From: Corynebacterium sp.
GTDB lineage: Bacteria; Actinomycetota; Actinomycetes; Mycobacteriales; Mycobacteriaceae
Length of the DNA stretch: 64,000 bases
Direction of reading: 5' to 3'
NCBI GenBank assembly: GCA_030531005.1
Contig: JAUMTW010000003.1
Location: 1-64,000 of the forward strand
Part shown: in pieces, positions 63,850 to 64,000 of the stretch
How positions within the stretch are numbered: position 1 is the first letter of the stretch
Layout of the letters: each line of letters begins with the position of its first letter
The notes under the pieces: generated by a model
What the model saw: the letters and a program-made list of their open reading frames with translations, nothing else
The model's database searches: none
What the model was told of the DNA's origin: nothing
Translations under genes and position numbers: made by a program

Positions 63850-64000
63850 CTACTTTGCGGCTACGTTATATGAGCGTGCAGTACCACCGAGTTCTACCGG
63901 AAGGACGGCTATCTTTGCAGCTCGTGCTTGTTGGAGGAACTCCGGAACAGAGTCATGGTCAACTAAGGCAAGTACGGTATCGCCAACTCCGGCATAATTC
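63850..64000 (-). CDS. C-terminal end of an unidentified protein (runs off the window)
   Basis: On the minus strand the last 50 codons before a TAG at 63852-63850 read NYAGVGDTVLALVDHD, then SVPEFLQQARAAKIA, then VLPVELGGTARSYN. The codon use and regular alpha/beta pattern look like genuine coding sequence. The GVGDTVLALV segment loosely recalls the C-terminal part of GHMP-type kinases, but this is weak. The rest lies beyond the window edge. Start unknown. Confidence 0.6.
   Translation of the reverse strand, partial: NYAGVGDTVLALVDHDSVPEFLQQARAAKIAVLPVELGGTARSYNVAAK

Noticed and set aside
63688..63873. Open frame resembling pentapeptide repeats
   Set aside because: It is produced by the 15-bp DNA duplication at 63720-63749, with no ribosome site and only a few repeat units.

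Overview
The window is chromosomal DNA of a Corynebacterium (Mycobacteriales, Actinomycetota). The assignment rests on gene content and order: hemW-dnaJ-rsmE-phoH-ybeY-corC-era-recO-uppS, then a Fur/Zur and ArsR regulator pair, glyS, dgt, a secreted guanyl-specific RNase, glmS, dnaG, aceE next to a DUF3052 gene, SURF1-ptpA, and an RNase H/phosphatase fusion next to rnpB. This is the familiar corynebacterial backbone with moderate G+C. Many genes start without a Shine-Dalgarno site but have a TAnnnT hexamer 6-7 bases before the start codon, as expected for leaderless transcripts.

Layout. 0.2-9.5 kb: an ABC exporter, a nitroreductase, a lipoprotein, idi, an esterase, two tiny membrane-protein genes, malQ and a PLDc_N-type membrane protein. 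9.8-24.8 kb: fadD-type acyl-CoA synthetase, hemW, dnaJ (with no hrcA beside it), rsmE, phoH, ybeY, a CorC-like protein, pdxY, era, recO, uppS and a ferritin-like/VIT metal transporter. 24.9-40.6 kb: Fur/Zur and ArsR regulators with nearby palindromes, glyS, a large TPM-domain protein, a DUF218 protein, dgt, RNase, glmS, nagA with a decayed DeoR regulator at its start, dnaG and a lipoprotein. 40.6-55.1 kb is the most accessory-looking part: tRNA-Asn, a CAU-anticodon tRNA and tRNA-Val, several lineage-specific secreted or membrane proteins, an acyl-carrier-like protein lacking the modified serine, aceE, and a cluster made of a secreted protein, an ABC ATPase and two membrane proteins. 55.1-64 kb: cobD/cbiB, SURF1, ptpA, two divergent leaderless genes (HAD phosphatase and a CobC-like aminotransferase), a NIF3 protein, a zinc-ribbon protein, RNase HI/phosphatase, rnpB, and the end of a gene that runs off the window.

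How the genes work together. Two housekeeping blocks cover ribosome and RNA maturation (rsmE, ybeY, era, RNase HI, rnpB), replication and repair (dnaG, recO, dgt), envelope precursor supply (idi, uppS, glmS, nagA) and protein folding (dnaJ). The zinc/iron-type regulators sit beside a metal-transporter gene.

The best candidate for an undescribed system is 52.1-55.0 kb. It has a promoter overlapped downstream by a good DtxR-like iron box, a small secreted two-cysteine protein whose signal peptide is thrown out of frame by one base in a run of six T, and three tightly coupled genes for an ABC ATPase, a membrane protein with an extracytoplasmic cysteine-containing tail, and a second membrane protein.
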